DNA of 64,000 nucleotides. It comes from Aggregatilineales bacterium (lineage in GTDB: Bacteria > Chloroflexota > Anaerolineae > Aggregatilineales > Ch27). The position numbers and the translations under genes were made by a program. The DNA is taken from positions 42,597-106,596 of the forward strand of contig JARKNX010000021.1 of NCBI GenBank assembly GCA_029976025.1, read 5' to 3'. The notes under the pieces were generated by a model that was not told the origin of the DNA, did no database searches, and saw only the letters and a program-made list of their open reading frames with translations. Below are positions 46,345-54,041 of this stretch, one piece after another; position 1 is the first letter of the stretch, and every line of letters starts with the position of its first letter.

Positions 46345-48108
46345 ATGAGACGCGGAATACTGGTGATTATTGCGGCGGCGGCGCTGGCCGGGATGCCGGC
46401 GATTGGCGCGGCGCAGGACGGCGGAGCCTGCCCGGTGATTGTGCAGACGGCGCTGCTCATGGCGGAGCAGTTGTGCGGGGATACGGCCCGCAACGAATTG
46501 TGCTACGGCCACACCCGGCTGGTGCTGGAGCCGCGCTCCGACGCGCCGCCGGTGACGTTTGACGGCCTGGGCGACCGCGTGAGCGTGACGACCATGGGCA
46601 GCCTGCAGGCCAGCCCGATGGATGTCGCCACCGGCGAATGGGGTGTGGCGCTGGCCCGCCTGCAGGCCAACCTGCCGGACGCGCTGCCCGGCCAGAATGT
46701 CACGCTGCTGATATTCGGCGACGCACAGGTGGCGGCTGCCGCCGCCGGGAGCAGCGAGCCGGTGCGGGTGGTCACCGGGAGCGGGGCGATGGTTGTGGAC
46801 CAGCCGTCGCTGGCCGGGATGCCGCTGGCCGGGCCGATGGTCGGCATAACCCTGCTGGCGGAGGGGCGCACCGCCGATAATCTGTGGCTGCGGGTGCGCC
46901 TGGCGGATGGCACGCCCGGCTGGCTGATGGCGATGATGGCGGATGGGGACTGGGGCGCGCTGCCGGTTGTGGACGAATCCGGCGGGCTGGTCGGGCCGCA
47001 GCAGGGCGAGCAGGCCGCTGGCGCGCCCCTGCAGGCCTTCATCTTCACGACCGGCCTGGGCGACGCGCCGTGCCAGGAAGCGCCCGACAGCGGCCTGCTC
47101 ATCCAGACGCCGCTGGAAGGCGGGCCGGTCGCCATGCTGATCAACGAGACGCGCGTGATATTCGGCCTCGGCGAGGACTGTTCCGCCTGCGGCTTCCCCG
47201 TTCATCGCAATCAACTGGGCGTGACGACCTACCTGCAGGCGGAGGCGGATGGCGAGATGACGCTCAGCGTGATCGAGGGGCAGGTCGATGTCGCCGCCGC
47301 CGGCGTGATCCAGACTGCGGTCGCCGGGGCGCAGGTGCGCGTCCCGCTGGATGCGGACGGCGTCGCCGCCGCGGCTCCCCTGCCGCCGGAACCCTACAAC
47401 GAGGCCCTGATGAACCGCCTGCCGCTCGGCCTGCTGGACCGCCCGGTGGAGCCGCCGCCGGGCGCGACCTGGATGGGGACTGGCTCCGGCGGCGGCGCGA
47501 CGGGCGGCGGCGCCAATCTGGTGCAGAACGGCGACTTCGCCATCGGGTTCGCCGGCTGGCTGATAGAGCAGGACTGCGACGCCTGCGGGATGCAGACCAA
47601 CATCGATCTCGACCCGGCGAAGGGGGATTACCTGGCCTGGGCGCGTTCTTCCAGCGGGCAGAGCGGCGGGGCCATCTGGGCGCGGCAGCCGCTGAACCTG
47701 GATATGGCGACCTGCCCGGCGCTGCATATCGCCTTCGACGTGCGCGTGGACAGCCACACGCTGCCCAACAGCGGCTGGTGGACGGACGGGCACGGCGGCA
47801 ATGGCGAGTACCCGGCCATGGTGCGGCTGGCGTTCAGGCCCGCCTATCAGGGGTCGCAGTTCGACTGGGCGCGGGGCTTTCTGGTGTACCATGATGGCGC
47901 CACGCAGGCCAGCAACTATACCCTGGTCCCCGCCGGGGGATGGACGCACTACGAGGCGGACGTGCTCAGCCCGGCCGAGTGGGTGGACGCCTTCGGCAAC
48001 GTGCAGACGAACCCCGGCATCCTGACCGATATTTACGTCGGCGGGAGCGGCTGGGACTTCATGGGCGGGATCGACAACATCGTCCTGACCTGCTCCGGCG
48101 GGCGGTAG
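46345..48108 (+). CDS. Secreted SH3-like / carbohydrate-binding-module-like protein
   Basis: Signal peptide MRRGILVIIAAAALAGMPAIGAA; SH3-like VGITLLAEGRTADNLWLRVRLADGTPGWLM; GGGSGGGATGGGAN linker then NLVQNGDFAIGFAGWLIEQD beta-sandwich-like module. Confidence 0.7.
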   Translation: MRRGILVIIAAAALAGMPAIGAAQDGGACPVIVQTALLMAEQLCGDTARNELCYGHTRLVLEPRSDAPPVTFDGLGDRVSVTTMGSLQASPMDVATGEWGVALARLQANLPDALPGQNVTLLIFGDAQVAAAAAGSSEPVRVVTGSGAMVVDQPSLAGMPLAGPMVGITLLAEGRTADNLWLRVRLADGTPGWLMAMMADGDWGALPVVDESGGLVGPQQGEQAAGAPLQAFIFTTGLGDAPCQEAPDSGLLIQTPLEGGPVAMLINETRVIFGLGEDCSACGFPVHRNQLGVTTYLQAEADGEMTLSVIEGQVDVAAAGVIQTAVAGAQVRVPLDADGVAAAAPLPPEPYNEALMNRLPLGLLDRPVEPPPGATWMGTGSGGGATGGGANLVQNGDFAIGFAGWLIEQDCDACGMQTNIDLDPAKGDYLAWARSSSGQSGGAIWARQPLNLDMATCPALHIAFDVRVDSHTLPNSGWWTDGHGGNGEYPAMVRLAFRPAYQGSQFDWARGFLVYHDGATQASNYTLVPAGGWTHYEADVLSPAEWVDAFGNVQTNPGILTDIYVGGSGWDFMGGIDNIVLTCSGGR

Positions 48109-48109
48109 A

Positions 48110-48142
48110 CAGGGGGTTTCGCATTTCCCGCTCTTAGTTCTG
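48110..48142. repeat. 33-nt direct repeat copy A (matches 3' end of the TIR-FGE gene)
   Basis: CAGGGGGTTTCGCATTTCCCGCTCTTAGTTCTG versus copy B CAGGGGGTTTCGCAATTCCCGCTCTTCGTTCTG: 31/33 identical. Confidence 0.9.
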
Positions 48143-48175
48143 GCTTCTGTGATTCTGGAGGCCCCCATCCTCAGT

Positions 48176-48238
48176 CCTTCCCCCAACAATGGGGGAAGGA
48201 GGCAAAGGACTCCCCCTCTCCACTTGTTGGAGAGGGGG
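48176..48238. repeat. Double hairpin intergenic element
   Basis: CCTTCCCCC-AACAAT-GGGGGAAGG then CCCCCTCTCCA-CTTGT-TGGAGAGGGGG. Confidence 0.75.
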
Positions 48239-48327
48239 CCGGGGGGTGAGGCCGGGCCGTTTGCCGGGAGCGGCCTTCTGCCCCATAATTGTCAGCAGTA
48301 TCGATTCACATTCCACAAACGAACCGC

Positions 48328-50007
48328 ATGAAGATATTCATCAGCTATTCACGTGATGACAAAGCCTGGGTCTATGAACTATGGCGCGCCCTGCGTGACC
48401 GTGGATTCCACGATGCCTGGATCGACCAGCGCATCATCCCGGCGCAGGACTGGTGGAATACGATCCTGGATGAGATCGAAGCTGCCGAGGTGTTTATTTA
48501 TGTGATGACACCGAAATCGGTTGAATCGATCTACTGTGCGGCGGAACTCGCCCACGCCCTGACCTGTAACAAGCCGATCCTGCCGCTGATGCTCAAGCCG
48601 TGCGACGCCCCGCCGGAGATCACGCGCCGCCGCATCCAGTACGCGCCGCTCCGCGACGATATGAGCCTGGGTGATGTGCTGTTCACCATTGAACGCGGGT
48701 TGGGCGACATTCGAGTCGCCCTGCTTCAGGGGCAGTATCGGATGCCGGACCCATTGCCGGAACGCCCGGCGGAACCCGAACCAGTTCGCAAGCCGGAGCA
48801 GGTTTCCGAAGTATTTATGATGGCCGAGGATGCCGCCAGCCAAAACAACCTGACGCTGGCGGAAAAGCTGTTCCAGCAGGTGAAAGAGGCCGATTCAGGA
48901 GTGTACGGGCGGGCCGCGGCGGACCGCCTCGGCGAGCTGCGTCACGAGCGCGAGCGCGACGCTGACTACCTGAATATTGTGCAGATGGCAGCTAACCCGG
49001 CTATGCGAAGGGGAGCCAGGGCATTGTGGCGCGTGTTTGTGGAGAAGTACCCTGGCTACGACCCGCAGGGAGTCGGCGCTGTCCTGTCTGCAAAAGAACC
49101 GCCGGCAGAAACGCCCTCCTCTTCACAAACAGCAGTTGGCTCTGTTTCGGCAGAAAAAACTGAACCACCTCCACGTACACCTCCGCAGTCCAGGCCCGCG
49201 CCACCTCCACGCACACCTCCGCAGCCCGAACCTGTGTCGAGGGTGTCCGTCGTGCGTAGTCTCGACCTGCTACCTGCGCCGTTCGCGTGGATCGATATCC
49301 CGGCGGGGAAGGTGAAGCTGGAGGCCGGTGGCTACCTGAAAGCGGACACGACTTTCGACGTGCCGGCGTTCAGCATCGCCCGGTACCCGGTCACCAATGC
49401 TCAGTTTGCGAAGTTTGTGGAGGCGGATGGCTACTATGAGCGCCAGTGGTGGACGGAAGATGGATGGAAAGTGCGTGCGCGAGAAGGCTGGGCCGAGCCG
49501 CGCTTCTGGACGGACAGCGCGTGGAACGGAGCGGACCAGCCGGTGGTGGGCGTGTCGTGGTACGAGGCGGTCGCCTTCTGCAAGTGGCTCAGCGCGACGA
49601 CTGGCGAGCGTATCATGCTCCCAACCGAGGGACAGTGGCAGCGGGCAGCGCAGGGGGATGACGGGCGGGCCTACCCCTGGGGAGATGAGTGGGACGGCGC
49701 ACGCTGCAATAATTCGGCGGGGTCGAATAACAGAAAAGTTACGACGCCGGTGACACAATACGAGGGGAAGCAAAAGGGCGACAGCTTCTTCGGCGTGACC
49801 GACATGGCCGGGAACGTGTGGGAATGGTGCCTGACGGCTTATGAGACGGGGAGTGAATCGCTGGAGGGGACGGATAGGCGCGTTCTGCGCGGCGGGTCGT
49901 GGGGCAGCGTCAATTCCCACGGGTTCCGCTGCGCTTTACGGTACGGGTACTTCCCTCCGCACTGGGTCGATAGCAGGGGGTTTCGCAATTCCCGCTCTTC
50001 GTTCTGA
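48328..50007 (+). CDS. TIR domain fused to FGE/SUMF1-like (C-type-lectin-fold) domain; C-terminus resembles a DGR variable region
   Basis: N-terminal TIR MKIFISYSRDDKAWVYELWRALRDRGFHDAWIDQRIIPAQDWWNTILDEIEAAEVFIYVMTPKSVESIYCAAELAHAL; C-terminal FGE WIDIPAGKVKLEAGGY...YPVTNAQFAKFVEADGYY...VVGVSWYEAVAFCKWL...LPTEGQWQRAAQGDDGRAYPWGDEWDG...GVTDMAGNVWEWC...RVLRGGSWGSVNSHGFRCALRYGYFPPHWVDSRGFRNSRSSF. Confidence 0.93.
   Translation: MKIFISYSRDDKAWVYELWRALRDRGFHDAWIDQRIIPAQDWWNTILDEIEAAEVFIYVMTPKSVESIYCAAELAHALTCNKPILPLMLKPCDAPPEITRRRIQYAPLRDDMSLGDVLFTIERGLGDIRVALLQGQYRMPDPLPERPAEPEPVRKPEQVSEVFMMAEDAASQNNLTLAEKLFQQVKEADSGVYGRAAADRLGELRHERERDADYLNIVQMAANPAMRRGARALWRVFVEKYPGYDPQGVGAVLSAKEPPAETPSSSQTAVGSVSAEKTEPPPRTPPQSRPAPPPRTPPQPEPVSRVSVVRSLDLLPAPFAWIDIPAGKVKLEAGGYLKADTTFDVPAFSIARYPVTNAQFAKFVEADGYYERQWWTEDGWKVRAREGWAEPRFWTDSAWNGADQPVVGVSWYEAVAFCKWLSATTGERIMLPTEGQWQRAAQGDDGRAYPWGDEWDGARCNNSAGSNNRKVTTPVTQYEGKQKGDSFFGVTDMAGNVWEWCLTAYETGSESLEGTDRRVLRGGSWGSVNSHGFRCALRYGYFPPHWVDSRGFRNSRSSF
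49974..50006. repeat. 33-nt direct repeat copy B (3' end of the TIR-FGE gene)
   Basis: See copy A at 48110-48142; encodes RGFRNSRSSF and stop. Confidence 0.9.
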
Positions 50008-50116
50008 GTCCTGGTCTTCTGAATTCTGAATTCTGGGGGGTCCGGGGGCGAAGCCCCCGGCCGCGCTGCGCCACTTTTCGAGGGGGGAAAGGCCGGGGAC
50101 GGCAGAGGAGGCGGCC

Positions 50117-50944
50117 ATGAAGCGGATAGGTATTCTGGGGGCGGTCGGGCTGGCGGCGATCCTGCTGGCGGGCTGCCAGACGGGGCCGAACTTCATCGGC
50201 GCGGGCACGGCTAACCGCAACTGGCAGCCGGTCGTGGCGACCTTCGGCGGCGTGCCGATGGTCCGGGTCCCGGATGGCTGCTTCGTGATGGGGCGCAACG
50301 GCGGCCCGGCGGACGAACAGCCCGCTCGCCGGGTTTGCCTGACCGCCTTCTGGATCGGCCAGACCGAGGTCACCAACGCCCAGTACTTCGCCTGTGTGGA
50401 GGCCGGCGTCTGCACCCCGCCGGAGCCGGCCTTCTTCTTCGCGGCTCCCTCCTACGCCGACCACCCGGTCGTCAATGTCACCTGGGAGCAGGCCGACACG
50501 TACGCCCGCTGGCGCGGCGGGCGGCTGCCCACTGAGGCGCAGTGGGAGTACGCGGCGCGGGGCACGCAGGGCTGGCCATACCCCTGGGGGGAGGCGCGGC
50601 CCACCTGCGATGTGGCTAACGTCAGCACCTGTCGCAACAGCACTGCTCCGGTCGGGCCAGACCGGCGGCCGGACGGCGCGTCATGGGTCGGGGCGCTGGA
50701 CATGGCCGGCAATGTCTGGGAATGGGTGAACGGCTGGTACGACAGCGCGACTTATGTGAATACCGAAGAGGGCGCGGTCAACCCGGCCGGGGCGGGGAGC
50801 GGCCAGATGCGCGTCCTGCGCGGCGGGGCCTGGGGCGACGAGGTGGAGCGGGCGCGCTCGACCTTCCGCTCCCGGCATCTCCCCACGTCAGCGGATGATC
50901 AGCGCGGCTTCCGCATTGTGCTGTACGGCCAGCCGGATCAGTAG
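50117..50944 (+). CDS. FGE/SUMF1-like lipoprotein
   Basis: Lipobox ILLAGCQTGP; FGE motifs DGCFVMGRNGG, QTEVTNAQYFACVEAG, LPTEAQWEYAARGTQGWPYPWGE, DMAGNVWEWVNGWYD, VLRGGAWGDE, QRGFRIV. Confidence 0.9.
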   Translation: MKRIGILGAVGLAAILLAGCQTGPNFIGAGTANRNWQPVVATFGGVPMVRVPDGCFVMGRNGGPADEQPARRVCLTAFWIGQTEVTNAQYFACVEAGVCTPPEPAFFFAAPSYADHPVVNVTWEQADTYARWRGGRLPTEAQWEYAARGTQGWPYPWGEARPTCDVANVSTCRNSTAPVGPDRRPDGASWVGALDMAGNVWEWVNGWYDSATYVNTEEGAVNPAGAGSGQMRVLRGGAWGDEVERARSTFRSRHLPTSADDQRGFRIVLYGQPDQ

Positions 50945-50948
50945 CGGC

Positions 50949-51854
50949 TTAATCCAGCCGGATGCTGCCGCTGACGGTCAGATGGAGGTCCGTCTGTTCC
51001 GCAAAGGTGTCGTAGCGGCGGGAGACATACGCGCCCGTGCTGGGGTCGTAAAGATATTCGCCCTCGGCGAACTGCGGCGTTCTGCCGCCGGTGATCACCT
51101 GCAGGCCCAGCGTATCCGGCACAAAGACGGTCAGGTTCCCGTTCTCGACAGCGACCGTGCCGGCGCCCTCCAGCCCGGTATTGGGCAGGCTGAGCAGCAG
51201 ATCGCCATCGACCAACTGCGCCGTCAACTGCCGCGCGTCCAGGCCGAGCAGGTTCAGGCTGGCCGCGCCGCCGCTGCGGAAATCCAGCGCGATCGGCACG
51301 CCTGTCGGCAGCTCGATGCGCATCCGCCCGCGCCCCATCGTCTCCAGCAGGGGCAGGCCCGCCGGGGTGCTTTCCTCAAAGATGAAGACCGCTGTGCCGT
51401 CGCCCCCCGCTTCGTAGGTCGGGGTGATCGTGCTGGCGGCGCTGCCGGTGAACTCGGCGTGAATGGCCGGGGCGACATCGGCCACGGTGGGTGAGACTTC
51501 GGCGATGGTGAATGCCCCGATGATCTGCACGCGCAGCCGCTGTACGGATTCATCCACCGGCTGGTCGAAAATGACGGAGTTCTCCGTCCGCTCGGTATTG
51601 GCGCGGGCGGTGTAGGCGACGGCGACGACCCCGATCAGGACGAGGGCGGAGAGCGCCGCGGCGGCGATCGGCGCCCAGCGGCGCAGGCGGGGAATCGAAT
51701 CCAGCAGCAGGGTCAGGCCGATGACGAGGAGCAGGACCGGCCAGGCCCGCCCGATCAGATCGGCCACGCCCGGCGGGAAGACATCCAGCGCCCCCAGCAG
51801 CAGGACACCTCCCAACACCAGAATCAGCAGCGGCCAGAACACGCTTCGCTTCAC
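50949..51854 (-). CDS. LiaF/DUF5668-like membrane protein with toastrack-like C-terminal domain
   Basis: N-terminal FWPLLILVLGGVLLLGALDVFPPGVADLIGRAWPVLLLVIGLTLLLDSIPR, then DUF4097/LiaF-like beta-rich region. Confidence 0.72.
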   Translation of the reverse strand: MKRSVFWPLLILVLGGVLLLGALDVFPPGVADLIGRAWPVLLLVIGLTLLLDSIPRLRRWAPIAAAALSALVLIGVVAVAYTARANTERTENSVIFDQPVDESVQRLRVQIIGAFTIAEVSPTVADVAPAIHAEFTGSAASTITPTYEAGGDGTAVFIFEESTPAGLPLLETMGRGRMRIELPTGVPIALDFRSGGAASLNLLGLDARQLTAQLVDGDLLLSLPNTGLEGAGTVAVENGNLTVFVPDTLGLQVITGGRTPQFAEGEYLYDPSTGAYVSRRYDTFAEQTDLHLTVSGSIRLD

Positions 51855-51870
51855 GGTAGCTCTCCTCCGC

Positions 51871-52257
51871 TCAGGCCCGGCGCAGGGTCATCAGCAGCAG
51901 CGCCGCGCCTGTGATCAGCAGCACTACCGGCCAGAACAGGTCGCCCCCGGACGGGCCGCTGAGGATATTCATGCCGCGCCCGATCACAATCAGGCCGGTG
52001 ATGACGATGGCCGCGCCGACCAGCAGCAGGGCGCCCGGGCCGCGCCCGGCGCCCGGCTCGTCCGGCGTCAGGTCCGGCGGCAGGATCCACCACAGGATCA
52101 GGTACAGCAGGCCGGCCACGCCCGCCGACAGCACAGTCAGCAGGGCGACCATAGCCCGCGCCCACCAGGGGTTAAGGCCCAGGCAGGCGCTCAGCCCGCC
52201 GCATACGCCGCCCAGGACGCGGTCGGTCAGGCTGCGTGCCACGCGCGTGGTTGTCAT
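51871..52257 (-). CDS. PspC-domain protein
   Basis: RSLTDRVLGGVCGGLSACLGLNPWWARAMVALLTVLSAGVAGLLYLILWWILPPD. Confidence 0.88.
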   Translation of the reverse strand: MTTTRVARSLTDRVLGGVCGGLSACLGLNPWWARAMVALLTVLSAGVAGLLYLILWWILPPDLTPDEPGAGRGPGALLLVGAAIVITGLIVIGRGMNILSGPSGGDLFWPVVLLITGAALLLMTLRRA

Positions 52258-52411
52258 AGCTTCCTCGTGCAGGTAGAGACTCTGCACCAAAAATACCCCA
52301 GAATCAGCCTGGCGGGCAAGCCCGCGCAGAAGGTGGGAGTAGCGGATAGAGGGCGGTCGCTGCCCCCGGCAGCTAAGTTAGGCTTCTAATCCATAACAAA
52401 TTTGAAACAAT

Positions 52412-52440
52412 TCTTGCCCCTAACATTATTGGGGTATAAT
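52412..52440 (+). promoter_or_regulatory. Sigma70-like promoter upstream of the BTAD regulator
   Basis: TCTTGC/TTGCCC with 17/15-nt spacing to TATAAT (52435-52440); ~190-nt leader before the ATG at 52631. Confidence 0.5.
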
Positions 52441-52630
52441 GGCATTGGAGGGTTCACCAGACCCCCTGATGGCCGTATGTCTTGCGCATGAAGTGCTCAA
52501 TTTCCTCCCACCTGACAGTGGCATGGTAAGAATACTCTCTGCAAAGGCAGGCCAGTTCGTTCAGAATAGAGGGCCTGGCGGTGCATTTCAGACCCTCAGA
52601 CCGGTTGGCTAGAATAGCACAGGTGTTATC

Positions 52631-53902
52631 ATGTCAAGCAAAGCTGAAACGATTATCAGTCAGGGGCCGGCGGCTATTCGGCAGGCGACGGGCGACAGCC
52701 CACTGGTTGTGCTGTATCCGCGGAACCGTTACCGGGATGTTTATCTGTCCCGCTACCTCAAGGAACCGGATACCGGGCTGCACTATTACGCGCTTCAGAC
52801 CGCCGACCGCAATCTGCGCAAGTTTCTCCATAACCTGATTGACGATCTGAACGAATATTCGACCGAATTCGGCAAGAACCTGAAGGCCGCGCTGACCGCC
52901 AAAGGCAAGGCCACCGATCTGGCCGCCGCCCTGGGCCAGGACCTGAGCGCGCTCAGCAGTGAGCCGTTCACCTTGCTGCTTGACCAGTACGACCGCCTGC
53001 CGGAAAAGGAAGAGACCCGCCGCTTCATGGAAGCGCTGGTGAAGGTCATCCCGCCGCAGTGCCAGATTCTGATCAATGCCCGCGAGCAGGCGTACCTGCC
53101 CTGGATCGATCTTGTCACCCAGGGGCAGGCCACTGTGCTCGGCGCCAAATATGTCCCGGAGGAGGATGAGCCGCCCGCGACGCCGGAAGTCCCCACGATC
53201 GAGGTCTTTTCCCTGGGGCGCGGCTACACGCTGGTCAACGGCGTGCCGGTCACTCACTGGGACGGCGAGCTGCCCAAGAATCTGTTCTTCTACTTCATGG
53301 ATAACGAGCTGGTTACCCGCGACCAGATCTTCGATGTCTTCTGGCCGACTCTGTCGGTCAAGGAGGCGACCAATGTCTTTCACGTCACCAAGCGCAAGAT
53401 TAATGAGCGCCTGGGCTACGACCTGACCCAGTACGCCAGCGGCTTCTACAACCATAGCGAACAGCTCAATATCTCCTACGATGTGGCCGATTTCATCGCC
53501 GCCATTGACGAGGCCGAGGCGGATGAGAGCAAGCAGGAAGCCGCCTGGACGCGGGCCATCGGTCTGTATCGCGGGTCGTTCCTGCACCGGCTGGATATGG
53601 ACTGGGCCGTCACACGCCGCAAGCAGCTCCGCCGGGCCAATGCCGGCGCCCTGATCGGGCTGGGGCGCCTCCGCGAAGGGCAGGGCGCCGTCGATCAGGC
53701 GCTGCGTTACTACGCCCGCGCGCTGGAAGCGACGCCGGAGCGCGAGGATATCCATCGCCAGGTGATGAGCCTGTACTTCGGCAGGGGTGACCGGGAGAAG
53801 GCTGTCCAGCAGTACCGCCTCCTGGAACGCTCGCTGAGCGAGACGCTGCACATCACCCCGTCTCAGGAGACAGTCGCCCTCTACCAGCGCATCACGGAGT
53901 AG
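52631..53902 (+). CDS. BTAD/SARP-like transcriptional activator domain protein
   Basis: Central winged-helix-like NELVTRDQIFDVFWPTLSVKEATNVFHVTKRKINERLG, C-terminal BTAD ALRYYARALEATPEREDIHRQVMSLYFGRGDREKAVQQYRLLERSLSETLHITPSQETVALYQRI; N-terminal region lacks obvious P-loop. Confidence 0.8.
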   Translation: MSSKAETIISQGPAAIRQATGDSPLVVLYPRNRYRDVYLSRYLKEPDTGLHYYALQTADRNLRKFLHNLIDDLNEYSTEFGKNLKAALTAKGKATDLAAALGQDLSALSSEPFTLLLDQYDRLPEKEETRRFMEALVKVIPPQCQILINAREQAYLPWIDLVTQGQATVLGAKYVPEEDEPPATPEVPTIEVFSLGRGYTLVNGVPVTHWDGELPKNLFFYFMDNELVTRDQIFDVFWPTLSVKEATNVFHVTKRKINERLGYDLTQYASGFYNHSEQLNISYDVADFIAAIDEAEADESKQEAAWTRAIGLYRGSFLHRLDMDWAVTRRKQLRRANAGALIGLGRLREGQGAVDQALRYYARALEATPEREDIHRQVMSLYFGRGDREKAVQQYRLLERSLSETLHITPSQETVALYQRITE

Positions 53903-53927
53903 GGGTGGGCGGAGCAAGCGCACGAAC

Positions 53928-53953
53928 AACCGGGGCCGCAGGCCCCGGTTTTT
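53928..53953 (+). terminator. Rho-independent terminator after the BTAD gene
   Basis: AACCGGGGCC-GCA-GGCCCCGGTT followed by TTT. Confidence 0.85.
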
Positions 53954-53973
53954 ATATTCCGGGGGCCGGCAGC

Positions 53974-54005
53974 AGGCCGGGGAGGGTCGCGGCCCTCCCC
54001 GGCCT
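53974..54005. repeat. Perfect 13-bp hairpin between convergent genes
   Basis: AGGCCGGGGAGGG-TCGCGG-CCCTCCCCGGCCT, no T-run on + strand. Confidence 0.7.
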
Positions 54006-54041
54006 GTGGTGTAACAGCAGGGTGCTGCGCCCCGCGCTGCG

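Noticed and set aside
48110-48142. Copy A of the 33-mer as a full DGR template repeat
   Set aside because: Only the 3' end is repeated; sequence upstream is the coding end of the SH3 gene with no AAC-rich core, so it cannot serve as a template repeat.
45385-48189. Long minus-strand ORF (934 aa)
   Set aside because: Shadow of the anti-sigma, NUDIX and SH3 genes; composition is typical antisense of GC-rich coding sequence.
49165-49229. Possible CRISPR-like repeat
   Set aside because: Only two imperfect adjacent copies in frame within a Pro-rich linker; no spacers.
50816-50935. DGR-like variable region in the FGE lipoprotein C-terminus
   Set aside because: RGGAW...QRGFRIV layout is present but the codons between are not NNC-enriched (GAC GAG GTG GAG CGG GCG ...), so there is no mutagenesis signature.
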